Assembly: GCF_900129445.1 (NCBI RefSeq)
Contig: NZ_FQVT01000005.1
Coordinates: 62,001 to 126,000 of the forward strand
Length of the DNA: 64,000 bases
Source of the DNA: Salegentibacter echinorum
GTDB taxonomy: Bacteria; Bacteroidota; Bacteroidia; Flavobacteriales; Flavobacteriaceae
Direction: 5' to 3'
Shown here: positions 1 through 8,722 of the stretch, one piece after another
Layout of the letters: every line of letters begins with the position of its first letter
Numbering within the stretch: position 1 is the first letter of the stretch
The notes under the pieces: model-generated
What the model was told of the DNA's origin: nothing
Seen by the model: only the letters and a program-made list of their open reading frames with translations
Databases searched by the model: none
Made by a program: the position numbers and the translations under genes

Positions 1-811
1 CTGATTTTTGTTCAGAAAAAACTCCGGTGATGCGGGTTTTCCCAAATTGCAATTCGGTTTTAAAACCAAACAAACTTTGAGCCCCCTGCATTAAGGCATT
101 ATTTAGCGGCATATTTACGTTCCCTACTTCAATTTTTCTAATTATATCATCTTCGGTGGGCGTGTATTCCAGTTTTAATTGATTCTGAAAATCGAAAGTA
201 GATTCGGTATCATAGTTTGCGGTAATCTGAAGTCGTTTTCCAACCCTTCCCAGCAAACTCAAACTGATACGCTGATCGAAATCGAAAGTAAGGTTACTCC
301 TGTTTTTTGGAGAATAAGCGGGATTATCCTGTTTGGTATAAAGTAAACCAAGGTCCATTTCTACAGATCCCTGCGGAACAATATTAATTTCTGTCCCTCC
401 AAAAATGCTTTGAAAGAAGTCATTATTTACATAAAAATCTGGTAATAAATCCCGTTGAATTTCATCTGCGCCTTCTTTTCTACCTTCCAGCGCATCGGTT
501 TTTAACTTAAAATAATCCCGCATAGATTCTTCCATGACGAGATCTTCATATTGTTTTGGCGTTAAAATTAGTGGAATAGTTAGATCTAAATCCCCAAGTT
601 TCTCGCGATATATATAGCGGTTTAGAACAGGGTCGTATTCGTACTTAGAGGAAATTAATTGTGAATCTGGCAAAGAAATTTCTCCCAACTCATAGCCGGT
701 TTGTGTAGTATCTTGCGGAGTCTCCTGTGCTGTAGAACTCAATGAAAGCATCAAAGAAAACAACAAGGTGAGCCTAACCGAAGTTGACAATTTCAGGTAA
801 TTTTGCCTCAA
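1..811 (-). CDS. sprA: Gliding motility / type 9 secretion translocon protein SprA, N-terminal part (runs off window)
   Basis: The open minus-strand frame runs off the left edge, so only about 270 N-terminal residues are visible. SprA is the very large outer-membrane translocon barrel of the type 9 secretion system, needed for secretion and gliding in Bacteroidota. Seen: a signal peptide of about 25 residues ending S-S-T-A-Q, then SprA-typical text including IPLILTPKQYEDL and NIVPQGSVEMDLG. The start is inferred. No ATG lies in frame before the signal peptide, so I place it at a TTG at 811, five bases after the ruvA stop, giving LRQNYLKL before the hydrophobic core. An internal ATG would remove most of the signal peptide. 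It is co-oriented with ruvA and maeB. The family assignment is firm; the start is less so. Confidence 0.88.
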   Translation of the reverse strand, partial: MRQNYLKLSTSVRLTLLFSLMLSLSSTAQETPQDTTQTGYELGEISLPDSQLISSKYEYDPVLNRYIYREKLGDLDLTIPLILTPKQYEDLVMEESMRDYFKLKTDALEGRKEGADEIQRDLLPDFYVNNDFFQSIFGGTEINIVPQGSVEMDLGLLYTKQDNPAYSPKNRSNLTFDFDQRISLSLLGRVGKRLQITANYDTESTFDFQNQLKLEYTPTEDDIIRKIEVGNVNMPLNNALMQGAQSLFGFKTELQFGKTRITGVFSEQKS

Positions 812-815
812 AGTC

Positions 816-1397
816 TTACAAGTTTTTAAGCGCCTGTTTTATAATAGATTCTACGGAAGGATTTACCGAATCTTTAACAATCTTATCTACCACCCGGGTC
901 GCTTGCTTGCTGGCAAAACCCAAAGTCTCTAATGCAGATAACGCTTCTTCTTTAATTGTATTGTCTTGAGGAACAAAAATCTCATCTTCCCCATATACTT
1001 TTAAAATCTTATCCTTTAGATCTAAAATTACCCGCTGGGCTGTTTTGGCACCAATTCCTTTTACACTTTTTATCGTAGCAACATCTTCGTGTGCAATAGC
1101 TTCCTTTACCTGGTTGGGTTCTAAGGAAGAAAGCATGGTTCTCGCAGTGCTGGTTCCCACCCCTGAAACAGAAATTAATAATCTGAAAATTTCCCTCTCA
1201 GATTTCTGGAAAAAACCATACAAGGTATGCGCATCCTCCTTAATCTGTAAATGGGTATAAAGCGTAATATCCTCTGCATCTGGAAGTAATGAAAAAGTGT
1301 GAAGGGAAATATTTACCATATACCCAACTCCACCGCAAGAAATGACTACATAGGTAGGGTTTTTCTCAACTAATTGACCCTTTAGATGATGAATCAT
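816..1397 (-). CDS. ruvA: Holliday junction branch migration complex subunit RuvA
   Basis: This 193-residue protein is the DNA-binding tetramer of the RuvAB branch-migration motor, which recruits RuvB to Holliday junctions. Seen: the N-terminal OB-fold beginning MIHHLKGQLVEKNPTYVVI; two helix-hairpin-helix stretches, ISVSGVGTSTARTMLS near residue 78 and IKSVKGIGAKTAQRVILDL near residue 108; and a C-terminal UBA-like domain III (EEALSALETLGF) that contacts RuvB. Length is normal. The gene sits directly upstream of sprA with five bases between the ruvA stop and the sprA start. Its partner ruvB is in the same window but about 7 kb away, in another transcription unit. No ruvC is seen. Confidence 0.97.
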   Translation of the reverse strand: MIHHLKGQLVEKNPTYVVISCGGVGYMVNISLHTFSLLPDAEDITLYTHLQIKEDAHTLYGFFQKSEREIFRLLISVSGVGTSTARTMLSSLEPNQVKEAIAHEDVATIKSVKGIGAKTAQRVILDLKDKILKVYGEDEIFVPQDNTIKEEALSALETLGFASKQATRVVDKIVKDSVNPSVESIIKQALKNL

Positions 1398-1516
1398 AAA
1401 ATTGTAACTTAAGACTTCAAATGTAATGAAATATACTAAGCTAAGTCGTTAATATATCGGTTTGTAGCGTTCTCGTATATTTTTTTATAGAATTGAGGCA
1501 ATTTAAGCGAATGTTT

Positions 1517-1540
1517 AAGCCCAAAATTAGTTTTGGGCTT
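1517..1540. terminator. Perfect 10-bp hairpin between maeB and ruvA
   Basis: AAGCCCAAAA and TTTTGGGCTT are separated by the loop TTAG. It lies downstream of maeB on the minus strand and may end that transcript, but the base run after the stem is only weakly T-rich. It directly abuts the inverted-repeat element at 1543-1703. Confidence 0.45.
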
Positions 1541-1542
1541 AA

Positions 1543-1703
1543 TACCAATTTAACGCTATAATGACGCATTAAAGCTCGTTCATTTTCTGCTCTATTTCCT
1601 TGCTCATAATTTCCATAGCTATGGCTATGCAAACCAATCGCAGCGTCATAGAACAAAAAAGCAACTTCGCTTTATTTGCGACTTTACAAAGTTAAATTGG
1701 TAT
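1543..1703. repeat. MITE-like element with perfect 12-13-bp terminal inverted repeats
   Basis: TACCAATTTAAC at 1543-1554 is exactly mirrored by GTTAAATTGGTA at 1691-1702, with about 160 bp between the outer ends. The interior contains a 71-codon minus-strand open frame (1441-1656) that crosses the element edge and looks like chance reading of repeat sequence, not a gene. No transposase is encoded. The structure fits a small non-autonomous element. Together with the adjacent hairpin it fills most of the 320-bp gap between ruvA and maeB. No clear target-site duplication is visible. Confidence 0.55.
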
Positions 1704-1718
1704 AAACAAGCTCAAATC

Positions 1719-4001
1719 TTATTTAGCCCGCTTCTGCTTTTCCTGAGCATCTACTACCGTTACCGCGGTCATATTTACAATTTCTTCAACGCTCGCACCA
1801 AGTTGAAGAATATGTGCCGGTTTACGCATACCCATTAGAATAGGCCCGATAGAATCTACATCATTCAACTCTTTTATAAGCTTATACGTACTGTTTGCTG
1901 AATCCAGGTTTGGATAGATTAATGTATTTACTTTTCTCCCGGCTAGCTTAGAGAAAGGAAATTTACTTTGCAACATTTCTTTATTTAATGCAAAGTCACT
2001 TTGCAATTCTCCATCAACATTTAAATCTGGGCACATACGATGTAAATAAGAAACGGCATCTTTTACTTTGGTCGCGCGTGGATCGTCTGAAGAACCAAAA
2101 TTGGCATAAGAAATCATTGCCACTACTGGTTCTATTCCAAATAATTTAACCGTTTTGGCTGTCATTTGAGCAATTTTAGCAAGATCTTTTGCAGGTGGAT
2201 CTATATTTATTGAAGTATCGCTAATAAATAGCGGTCCCCGCGAAGTGTTCATAATATTAGTAGCTGCAACCCTATTAATTCCCCTTGCCATTCCAATAAG
2301 TTCTAACATAGGTTTTATTACAGTAGGATATGCACGGGAATAACCGGAAAGCAATCCGTCGGCATCCCCTTCATTTACCATCATGGCGGCAAAATAGTTG
2401 CGCTCCCGCATTAATTTTTCGGCATCATAAAGCGTTACTCCACTACGATTCCTGGTTTTCCAATATACCTGGGCATAAGCTTTTCTATGCTTTTCTTCTT
2501 CATCAGATTTGGGATCTATAATTTTCACATCTTCAGTGAAATCTATTTCGGCCATCAATTCTTTAATTACCTCGCGACGACCAAGTAAGATAGGGACAGC
2601 AATCCCCTCATCTGATGCTATTTGCGCCGCTTTGAGTACATCTAAATGATCTGCTTCGGCAAACACGATTCGCTTGGGATTAAGTTTTGCCCGGTTTAAC
2701 AACAAACGGGTAATCTTATTATCACTACCCATACGCTCTAAGAGTTCATCCTCATATTTCTCCCAATCTGTGATTGGTTGTCTCGCTACGCCACTATCCA
2801 TAGCAGCCTGCGCTACAGCCGGTGGCACTTTCGCAATTAACCGGGGATCAAAAGGCTTTGGAATTATATAATCTGCACCAAAATTAAGCCTGGTTTCCCC
2901 ATAGGCAACATTTACCTGCTCTGGTACTGCTTCTTTTGCCAATGCAGCAAGCGCTTTTACCGCTGCCATTTTCATCTCTTCGTTAATTTTGGTAGCCCTA
3001 ACATCTAAAGCACCACGAAAAATAAATGGGAACCCCAGTACATTATTCACCTGGTTAGGGTAATCACTTCTCCCGGTGGCCATAATAATATCTTTGCGGG
3101 TATCCATGGCGAGTTGATAATCGATCTCTGGGTTAGGATTGGCCATGGCAAATACTATTGGTCGTTTTGCCATACTCTTTAGCATTTTTGGCGAAACAAT
3201 ATCGGCAATAGAAAGCCCCACAAAAACATCGGCGTTTTTCATGGCTTCTTCAAGGGTGTCTATTTTTCGGGAAGTTGCAAATTCACTTTTCTGTTCAGAA
3301 AGATTAGGACGGTCTTTTCTAATCACACCCTTGCTATCTAGCATCACAATATTCTCTTCTTTTGCTCCAAAAGCTTTATACAGTTTTGTACAGGAAACTG
3401 CAGCTGCACCTGCCCCGCTTATCACAATTTTTGCTTTTTCAATCTTCTTTTTGGCAATTTCCAAAGCATTTAATAAAGCTGCTGCAGAAATTATGGCTGT
3501 GCCGTGTTGATCGTCATGCATCACCGGAATATCCAACTCTTCTTTAAGGCGTTGTTCAATTTCAAAAGCTTCCGGAGCTTTAATATCCTCAAGATTAATG
3601 CCTCCAAAAGTTGGAGCAATATTTTTTACCGTGTCTATAAACTTCTCGACATCTTTAGTATCTACTTCAATATCAAAAACATCTATATCGGCGAAAATTT
3701 TAAAGAGTAAACCTTTTCCTTCCATTACCGGTTTGGAAGCTTCTGGACCAATATCGCCCAGTCCCAGCACAGCAGTTCCGTTAGAAATTACCGCCACAAG
3801 GTTTCCCTTAGTGGTATATTTATAAGCATTTTCTTTATCCTTTTCAATCTCCAGGCAGGGATCTGCAACACCTGGGGAATAAGCCAGGGAAAGATCCCTT
3901 TGGGTGGCATATTTTTTTGTTGGTTTCACCTCAATTTTTCCCGGTTTTGGCTTTGCGTGGTAAACCAAGGCTTCTCTTCTCTTTCTCGGATTATTGCTCA
4001 T
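1719..4001 (-). CDS. maeB: NADP-dependent malic enzyme with C-terminal phosphotransacetylase-like domain
   Basis: This 760-residue protein oxidatively decarboxylates malate to pyruvate in the cytosol, generating NADPH. Seen: the malic enzyme N-terminal domain (about 15-165, including AYSPGVADPCLEI); a Rossmann NAD(P) domain (about 165-400, with VISGAGAAA); and a phosphate acetyl/butyryltransferase-like domain from about 430 to the end. The PTA-like region of MaeB enzymes is generally regulatory (acetyl-CoA sensing) and not an active transacetylase; that is family knowledge. Length matches the fused family. A TACCTTTG box at 4026-4033 (minus strand) fits the Bacteroidota -7 consensus and would start transcription about 20 bases before the ATG. 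Confidence 0.96.
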   Translation of the reverse strand: MSNNPRKRREALVYHAKPKPGKIEVKPTKKYATQRDLSLAYSPGVADPCLEIEKDKENAYKYTTKGNLVAVISNGTAVLGLGDIGPEASKPVMEGKGLLFKIFADIDVFDIEVDTKDVEKFIDTVKNIAPTFGGINLEDIKAPEAFEIEQRLKEELDIPVMHDDQHGTAIISAAALLNALEIAKKKIEKAKIVISGAGAAAVSCTKLYKAFGAKEENIVMLDSKGVIRKDRPNLSEQKSEFATSRKIDTLEEAMKNADVFVGLSIADIVSPKMLKSMAKRPIVFAMANPNPEIDYQLAMDTRKDIIMATGRSDYPNQVNNVLGFPFIFRGALDVRATKINEEMKMAAVKALAALAKEAVPEQVNVAYGETRLNFGADYIIPKPFDPRLIAKVPPAVAQAAMDSGVARQPITDWEKYEDELLERMGSDNKITRLLLNRAKLNPKRIVFAEADHLDVLKAAQIASDEGIAVPILLGRREVIKELMAEIDFTEDVKIIDPKSDEEEKHRKAYAQVYWKTRNRSGVTLYDAEKLMRERNYFAAMMVNEGDADGLLSGYSRAYPTVIKPMLELIGMARGINRVAATNIMNTSRGPLFISDTSINIDPPAKDLAKIAQMTAKTVKLFGIEPVVAMISYANFGSSDDPRATKVKDAVSYLHRMCPDLNVDGELQSDFALNKEMLQSKFPFSKLAGRKVNTLIYPNLDSANSTYKLIKELNDVDSIGPILMGMRKPAHILQLGASVEEIVNMTAVTVVDAQEKQKRAK

Positions 4002-4025
4002 ATTCTATTTTTTTCGGCTTCTTTA

Positions 4026-4033
4026 CAAAGGTA
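4026..4033 (-). promoter_or_regulatory. Promoter -7 box for maeB
   Basis: The minus-strand text TACCTTTG matches the Bacteroidota -7 consensus TAnnTTTG exactly and lies 24 bases upstream of the maeB ATG. I see no good -33 TTTG at the usual distance. Confidence 0.5.
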
Positions 4034-4109
4034 GGAAGCTTTACTTTTTTCCTGTATATAATTTCAAATTACTTTATAACCAATATACACAGCAAAAATT
4101 CAATTCCAA

Positions 4110-4730
4110 TTATTTTCCAAAGCTATTTTTCATCAATTCTTCCATATCTTCAATAGTACTTTCCAATCTTTCAAGGAGTCTCGCATACATCATACGTGTA
4201 CTAAGACGATAACTTAGAACACCAAGCAGCAACAAAACCAGGGTCATTCCCACAACAATAAGGATTTCTATCCCCAAAGCAAGTTCTTTAAAATTGGTCA
4301 TGACTTTAGTTCCATCAAAAAATATCCAGTAAGCAGGAATGATAGCTATGGGCAGACCTATTCCCAAAAGCCAGGTAGTTTTGGTAGTGATATTTTTAAT
4401 TTGATTCCGGTAGGTTATCAAATACTCGTAAGTATTGGTCTTAATATCGATAGCTTCCAGGTTTTTTAGTGTTTTTTTATTCAGAAAAAATAAAGCGGAA
4501 ATTAGAACCACCACATATAACCCTAACAAAGCCTTTCCTATAAAAGCAAGAACTCCAAACATAATGAGCGCAACAGGAATCAAACTAAGATTATCCTTTT
4601 TTGACCTGTTTTTGATTTGCTGAATTACCAATTTAGATTTTCTTTTATACAGATTGGATATTACCGGCGCTGACAACTTTTCTTCAGCTTGAAATCCCTC
4701 TTTCCAAATATTTTCAATAGATCTTTCCAT
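4110..4730 (-). CDS. Membrane protein co-transcribed with an ECF sigma factor (possible anti-sigma or sensor)
   Basis: This 206-residue protein is of unrecognised family. The N-terminal third (about 1-50) is soluble and charged, followed by four hydrophobic segments (about 50-68, 70-85, 120-138 and 152-175) and a short C-terminal amphipathic tail containing ERLESTIEDMEELMKN. Its start overlaps the end of the upstream sigma-factor gene by 17 bases, so the two are translationally coupled. A TTG precedes the ATG at 4730; I chose the ATG. A membrane protein directly downstream of an ECF sigma gene is often its regulator, so an anti-sigma or accessory role is plausible. No zinc-finger anti-sigma motif (HxxxCxxC) is present, so this is inference from position only. 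Confidence 0.75.
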   Translation of the reverse strand: MERSIENIWKEGFQAEEKLSAPVISNLYKRKSKLVIQQIKNRSKKDNLSLIPVALIMFGVLAFIGKALLGLYVVVLISALFFLNKKTLKNLEAIDIKTNTYEYLITYRNQIKNITTKTTWLLGIGLPIAIIPAYWIFFDGTKVMTNFKELALGIEILIVVGMTLVLLLLGVLSYRLSTRMMYARLLERLESTIEDMEELMKNSFGK

Positions 4731-5208
4731 CAAGTAGTTCTTTTAGTTTTTTCTTAATTCGCGTAATTTTCACTCCAATATTATTTGCTGAAAGTCCCAT
4801 TATTTCAGCAATTTCCCGATAAGAATTTTCTTCCAGATAAAGCAGGATTATTGCTCTATCCAGATCGGGTAATTGCTTTATGGCTTGATACAGCAATTGT
4901 AAAGATTCATTGGTAAAAGGATTTGCATCTGGCTGCAAGCTTCCTTCAACCTCGGGCAGTTCTACACTATTTTTTGAAACTTTTTTATCCGTTCTAAGCA
5001 GCGAAAGGCATACGTTTAGCGAAACACGGTAAACCCAGGTGGACCATTTGGAATTGCCTTTAAAATTATCCCTACCTTTCCATAATTGAAGGCAAATCTC
5101 CTGATAATAATCTTGAAAATCTTCTTCGGTGTCGGTATAGGCGCGGCAAATTTTAATGATGATGCCTGCATAGGGTAAAATAAACTGCGTATAGAAATCT
5201 TTACTCAA
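4714..5208 (-). CDS. RNA polymerase sigma factor, ECF (sigma-70) family
   Basis: A 164-residue ECF sigma factor that would redirect RNA polymerase. Seen: region 2 (about 10-80) with FQDYYQEICLQLWKGRDNF and KWSTWVYRVSLNVCLSLLR, and region 4 (about 105-160) with a helix-turn-helix, YREIAEIMGLSANNIGVKI. The first codon is TTG at 5208, preceded by AGGAG six bases upstream, an unusually good Shine-Dalgarno for this phylum. No in-frame ATG would keep region 2 intact. A TACTTTTC box lies about 25 bases further upstream. The signal it responds to cannot be read from the sequence. Confidence 0.93.
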   Translation of the reverse strand: MSKDFYTQFILPYAGIIIKICRAYTDTEEDFQDYYQEICLQLWKGRDNFKGNSKWSTWVYRVSLNVCLSLLRTDKKVSKNSVELPEVEGSLQPDANPFTNESLQLLYQAIKQLPDLDRAIILLYLEENSYREIAEIMGLSANNIGVKITRIKKKLKELLDGKIY

Positions 5209-5253
5209 AGCTCCTTTTATCTGTTTAGTGACAGAAAAGTAAATTTATTACAG

Positions 5254-6180
5254 CTAATCTTTTAAAAAGTCGATATTTCGCCTTAAGCCCTGGAATTTAG
5301 TACGCTTTACGGCTGATTTTCTAAAGATTTCATTAAAAGTTTCGCGGGTAAGTTCCTCCCATCCCTTTCGGTCTTTCTCCAGTAATTCGGGATGTGGGTT
5401 AAATAAAGGTTCGTTATGTGGTTTGGAGAAGCGGTTCCAAGGACATACATCCTGGCAAATATCACAACCAAACATCCAGTCTTCAAACTGATTTTTATAA
5501 GAATTAGGCAATTCGTCTTTTAATTCTATGGTAAAGTAAGAAATACACCTGCTACCATCTACTTTATAAGGCTCTACAATGGCATCTGTAGGACAGGCAT
5601 CGATGCAGGCGGTACAGCTTCCGCAGTGATCGGTCACCGGGGTGTCATATTCCAAATCTAGATCTACAATGAGTTCGGCAATAAAATAAAAGGAACCGGT
5701 TTGTTTAGAAAGCAGGTTAGAATGCTTCCCTATCCAGCCGAGCCCGCTTCTTGCTGCCCAGGCTTTATCCAAAACCGGAGCCGAATCTACAAAAGCGCGA
5801 CCTTCTATATCCCCAATTTCATCTCGCATGGTATTAAGCAAGTCTTTCAGCTTGTCTTTTATCACAAAATGGTAGTCGCGACCGTAAGCATATTTACTTA
5901 CTTGATAAGTATCTTCCCGTTGTTTTTCTTGCGGATAATAATTGAGCAACAATGATATTACACTCTTAGAACCGGGCACCAATTTGGTGGGATCTAAACG
6001 CTTATCGAAGTAATTCTCGAGATAATGCATTTCGCCCTGCCAGTTTTTATTTAAATAAGCTTCCAGCCTGGGTGCTTCCTCTTCCAAAAATTCTGCTTTA
6101 GAAATTCCACAAGACAAAAACCCGAGACGTTTCGCTTCGGTTTTAATAAGGTTGGTGTATTTGGCCTTGTTTTCGTACAA
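5254..6180 (-). CDS. queG: Epoxyqueuosine reductase QueG
   Basis: A 308-residue cobalamin- and iron-sulfur-dependent enzyme that reduces epoxyqueuosine to queuosine in tRNA, the last step of Q synthesis. Seen: the conserved [21 protein letters not shown] stretch (the Asp near 132 is the expected acid), then two [4Fe-4S] motifs: [12 protein letters not shown] (Cys 186, 189, 192, 196) and a second set with Cys 212, 239, 242 and 246. Length is standard. The start is TTG at 6180, two bases after the P450 stop; the residues before CGISKA fit the family, so the TTG looks real. It forms an apparent operon with the upstream P450. Confidence 0.95.
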   Translation of the reverse strand: MYENKAKYTNLIKTEAKRLGFLSCGISKAEFLEEEAPRLEAYLNKNWQGEMHYLENYFDKRLDPTKLVPGSKSVISLLLNYYPQEKQREDTYQVSKYAYGRDYHFVIKDKLKDLLNTMRDEIGDIEGRAFVDSAPVLDKAWAARSGLGWIGKHSNLLSKQTGSFYFIAELIVDLDLEYDTPVTDHCGSCTACIDACPTDAIVEPYKVDGSRCISYFTIELKDELPNSYKNQFEDWMFGCDICQDVCPWNRFSKPHNEPLFNPHPELLEKDRKGWEELTRETFNEIFRKSAVKRTKFQGLRRNIDFLKD

Positions 6181-6182
6181 AA

Positions 6183-7499
6183 TTAACGTGGTATAAACTT
6201 TAAAAAAGCGTTTTTAGGCTTCAGGGTAATGAGTGGTTTTAACTGAATAGCATCAGATTTTATTTCAATTTGAAACCTGCTAATCACTTCTGCAATAGTG
6301 AGGATCATTTCAAACATAGCAAAATTATTTCCTATACATTTCCTGGGACCGGCACCAAAAGGAAAATAATTGGACGAGTGATTTTCTTTTCCGGAGAACC
6401 TATTTGGATCAAATTTTTCTGGATCTTTCCAATAATCTTTATGACGATGAATTTCAAAGCAGGACATCAAGATACTCGAATTCTTCGGAAAACTAATGCC
6501 TTTAAATTCATCGGGTTCAACATTTACCCGGTCTATAAAATAGGCCGGCGGGTACAACCTCATAGATTCCTCAATCACTTGTTGGGAGAAGCTACAGGAC
6601 ATCACAAACTCCATAGGCTCCAAATCTTGTTTTTTGGCAGCATTAACTTCTTCCAAAATTCTTATTTGATATTCGGGATGTTGCGCCAATAACTGGCAGG
6701 TAAAAGTAAGTGCATTAGAAGTAGTTTCGTGGCCGGCAGTAAAGAGAATAAGAATTTCATCTATAAGCTGCTTTTGTTCCATAGGCTTGCCATCTTCATA
6801 GCGCGCTTCCAGGAGCATATCGAGCAAATCGTCGTGCTTTTTTCCGGTTTGTTTTCGCTCTGCTACCATATTTGCTAAAATATCCCTGGCCTCGCGGGTA
6901 AGTTTGAGATGCGTTTTTATGCTTCCGCCTAAATAAAACCACCAACGCTTAAAAGGCTGGCGCAATTCTTTAACCAACATCTTTTGTGCGGCTTCGGTTA
7001 TATATTGCAGTCGGTTTATTTCCTTCTTGTTTGCCGCACTGCTAAACAAGGATTTAACCACCGTTTGAAATGCCAAGTCGTTAAATATTGGAAAAACATC
7101 TATTTTCTGGTTTGGCTGAATTCGATCTATCTCAATGTCTATGGCTTTTTGAATGGTATCCATTAAACCGGAAAGGTATGATTTATGAAAAGCCGGCTGA
7201 ATAAGTTTTCGCTGTTTAGCCCAATGTGCCCCTTGCGCAGTTAACAGCCCGTGACCTACATATTTAGCCAAATGCCGGGTTTGAATTTCGGATTTCTGAT
7301 AATTTTTTTGATTTTTCTGAAGTACATATTCGGCAAGTTCTGCATCCCGGGTAAAGATGATCTTTTTGCCAAAGCCAAGGTGCACTTGAAAAATATCACC
7401 GTATTTCATAAAATTCTCGTGATGAAACGGCAACGGATTTTTAAGGATCCTATTGGCATTTTTAAGAAAACCGAAGGTGGAAACTGTGGGGATGCTCAT
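6183..7499 (-). CDS. Cytochrome P450
   Basis: A 438-residue soluble P450 monooxygenase with no N-terminal anchor. Seen: the I-helix oxygen-binding motif AGHETT (255-260), the ExxR motif ESMR (321-324), FDPNRF (about 363-368), and the heme-binding loop [12 protein letters not shown] with the thiolate ligand Cys388. The sequence resembles fatty-acid-hydroxylase-like P450s, but the substrate cannot be read. No ferredoxin or ferredoxin reductase gene is adjacent, so electrons must come from elsewhere. It ends two bases before queG. That pairing may be only transcriptional convenience, since no shared pathway is known to me. Confidence 0.95.
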   Translation of the reverse strand: MSIPTVSTFGFLKNANRILKNPLPFHHENFMKYGDIFQVHLGFGKKIIFTRDAELAEYVLQKNQKNYQKSEIQTRHLAKYVGHGLLTAQGAHWAKQRKLIQPAFHKSYLSGLMDTIQKAIDIEIDRIQPNQKIDVFPIFNDLAFQTVVKSLFSSAANKKEINRLQYITEAAQKMLVKELRQPFKRWWFYLGGSIKTHLKLTREARDILANMVAERKQTGKKHDDLLDMLLEARYEDGKPMEQKQLIDEILILFTAGHETTSNALTFTCQLLAQHPEYQIRILEEVNAAKKQDLEPMEFVMSCSFSQQVIEESMRLYPPAYFIDRVNVEPDEFKGISFPKNSSILMSCFEIHRHKDYWKDPEKFDPNRFSGKENHSSNYFPFGAGPRKCIGNNFAMFEMILTIAEVISRFQIEIKSDAIQLKPLITLKPKNAFLKFIPR

Positions 7500-7548
7500 A
7501 ATTCAAAATATTTTATTCCTTCCCATACTGGAGGTTAAGAGGAGCTTT

Positions 7549-8571
7549 TTAAAATAATCCCCCCTGGGTATTTCCTTTTACCCGCCCCAAATGCTTATAA
7601 GCCGCTTCCGTAACTTCACGACCACGCGGAGTTCTGTAAATAAAACCCTGCTGAATTAAAAAAGGCTCATACACTTCTTCAATAGTTTCAGCACTTTCAC
7701 TTACCGCGGTAGATAGCGTGGTAATTCCTACGGGACCACCTTTAAATTTATCAATTATGGTTTCTAAAATTTTATTATCCATTTCATCTAAGCCGTGCGC
7801 ATCTACATTGAGGGCTTTTAAACCATATTTAGCAATTTCGAGGTCTATTTTTCCATTTCCTTTTATTTGGGCAAAATCCCGAACCCGCCGTAATAACGCA
7901 TTGGCAATCCTTGGCGTACCACGACTTCTACCCGCAATTTCTATGGCGGCATCTAAACCAATTGGCACCCTAAGAATATCTGAACTTCGCTGTACAATGT
8001 CTGAAAGTAATTCGGTAGTGTAATATTGCAACCTACTGGAAATACCAAAACGCGCTCGCATAGGAGCAGTTAGCAAACCTGAACGGGTTGTAGCACCGAT
8101 AAGAGTAAATGGATTTAGATTAATTTGAACCGTTCTTGCATTAGGACCACTTTCTATCATAATGTCGATACGATAATCTTCCATAGCCGAATAAAGGTAT
8201 TCTTCTACCACCGGGCTAAGCCTGTGAATTTCGTCTATAAACAAAATATCCCTTTCTTCCAGGTTGGTAAGTAAACCGGCAAGATCGCCGGGTTTATCTA
8301 ACACCGGCCCGGAGGTTATCTTTATCCCAACCCCAAGTTCATTAGCTAGAATATGCGCCAGGGTAGTTTTCCCAAGCCCGGGAGGGCCGTGAAAAAGGGT
8401 ATGGTCTAAGGCTTCTTCCCGTTGGTTGGCAGCTTGTACAAAAACCTTTAGATTTTCCAACACTTGATCCTGTCCCGCAAAATCATCAAAACTTAAGGGG
8501 CGTAATGCCCTTTCGATATCTACTTCTTCTGGCGTAAAATTCTCGCCGGTGGGATCGAGGTTTTCATTCAT
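7549..8571 (-). CDS. ruvB: Holliday junction branch migration DNA helicase RuvB
   Basis: A 340-residue AAA+ hexameric motor that drives branch migration with RuvA. Seen: the RuvB start-region signature [13 protein letters not shown]; Walker [10 protein letters not shown] (62-70); Walker [10 protein letters not shown] (about 109-117); sensor 1 [18 protein letters not shown]; an arginine finger region; and a C-terminal winged helix ending [19 protein letters not shown]. Length is normal. It lies about 100 bases after the terminator of the oxidase operon, so it probably has its own promoter. A 49-base gap separates it from the P450 gene downstream. Confidence 0.97.
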   Translation of the reverse strand: MNENLDPTGENFTPEEVDIERALRPLSFDDFAGQDQVLENLKVFVQAANQREEALDHTLFHGPPGLGKTTLAHILANELGVGIKITSGPVLDKPGDLAGLLTNLEERDILFIDEIHRLSPVVEEYLYSAMEDYRIDIMIESGPNARTVQINLNPFTLIGATTRSGLLTAPMRARFGISSRLQYYTTELLSDIVQRSSDILRVPIGLDAAIEIAGRSRGTPRIANALLRRVRDFAQIKGNGKIDLEIAKYGLKALNVDAHGLDEMDNKILETIIDKFKGGPVGITTLSTAVSESAETIEEVYEPFLIQQGFIYRTPRGREVTEAAYKHLGRVKGNTQGGLF

Positions 8572-8677
8572 AAGTTTTGTTTTTTATATAACTAAAACAC
8601 CTGTAAAGATAGGCAAAAGAAGGAAAATTAATGATGGATCATTAATAACGATAAAATATACACAAAATTACAAACAA

Positions 8678-8705
8678 AAAACCTCTTCGTGTTGGAAGAG
8701 GTTTT
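8678..8705 (-). terminator. Rho-independent terminator of the act-cox respiratory operon
   Basis: An 11-bp perfect stem, AAAACCTCTTC / GAAGAGGTTTT, with loop GTGTTG begins 18 bases past the coxA stop. Read on the minus strand, the stem runs into TTTT. It separates the oxidase operon from ruvB. Confidence 0.85.
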
Positions 8706-8722
8706 AGTTGTTCACTAGTATT

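Noticed and set aside
1441-1656. 71-codon minus-strand frame between ruvA and maeB
   Set aside because: It runs through the edge of an inverted-repeat element and the adjacent hairpin and has no family or promoter; it is best read as repeat sequence.
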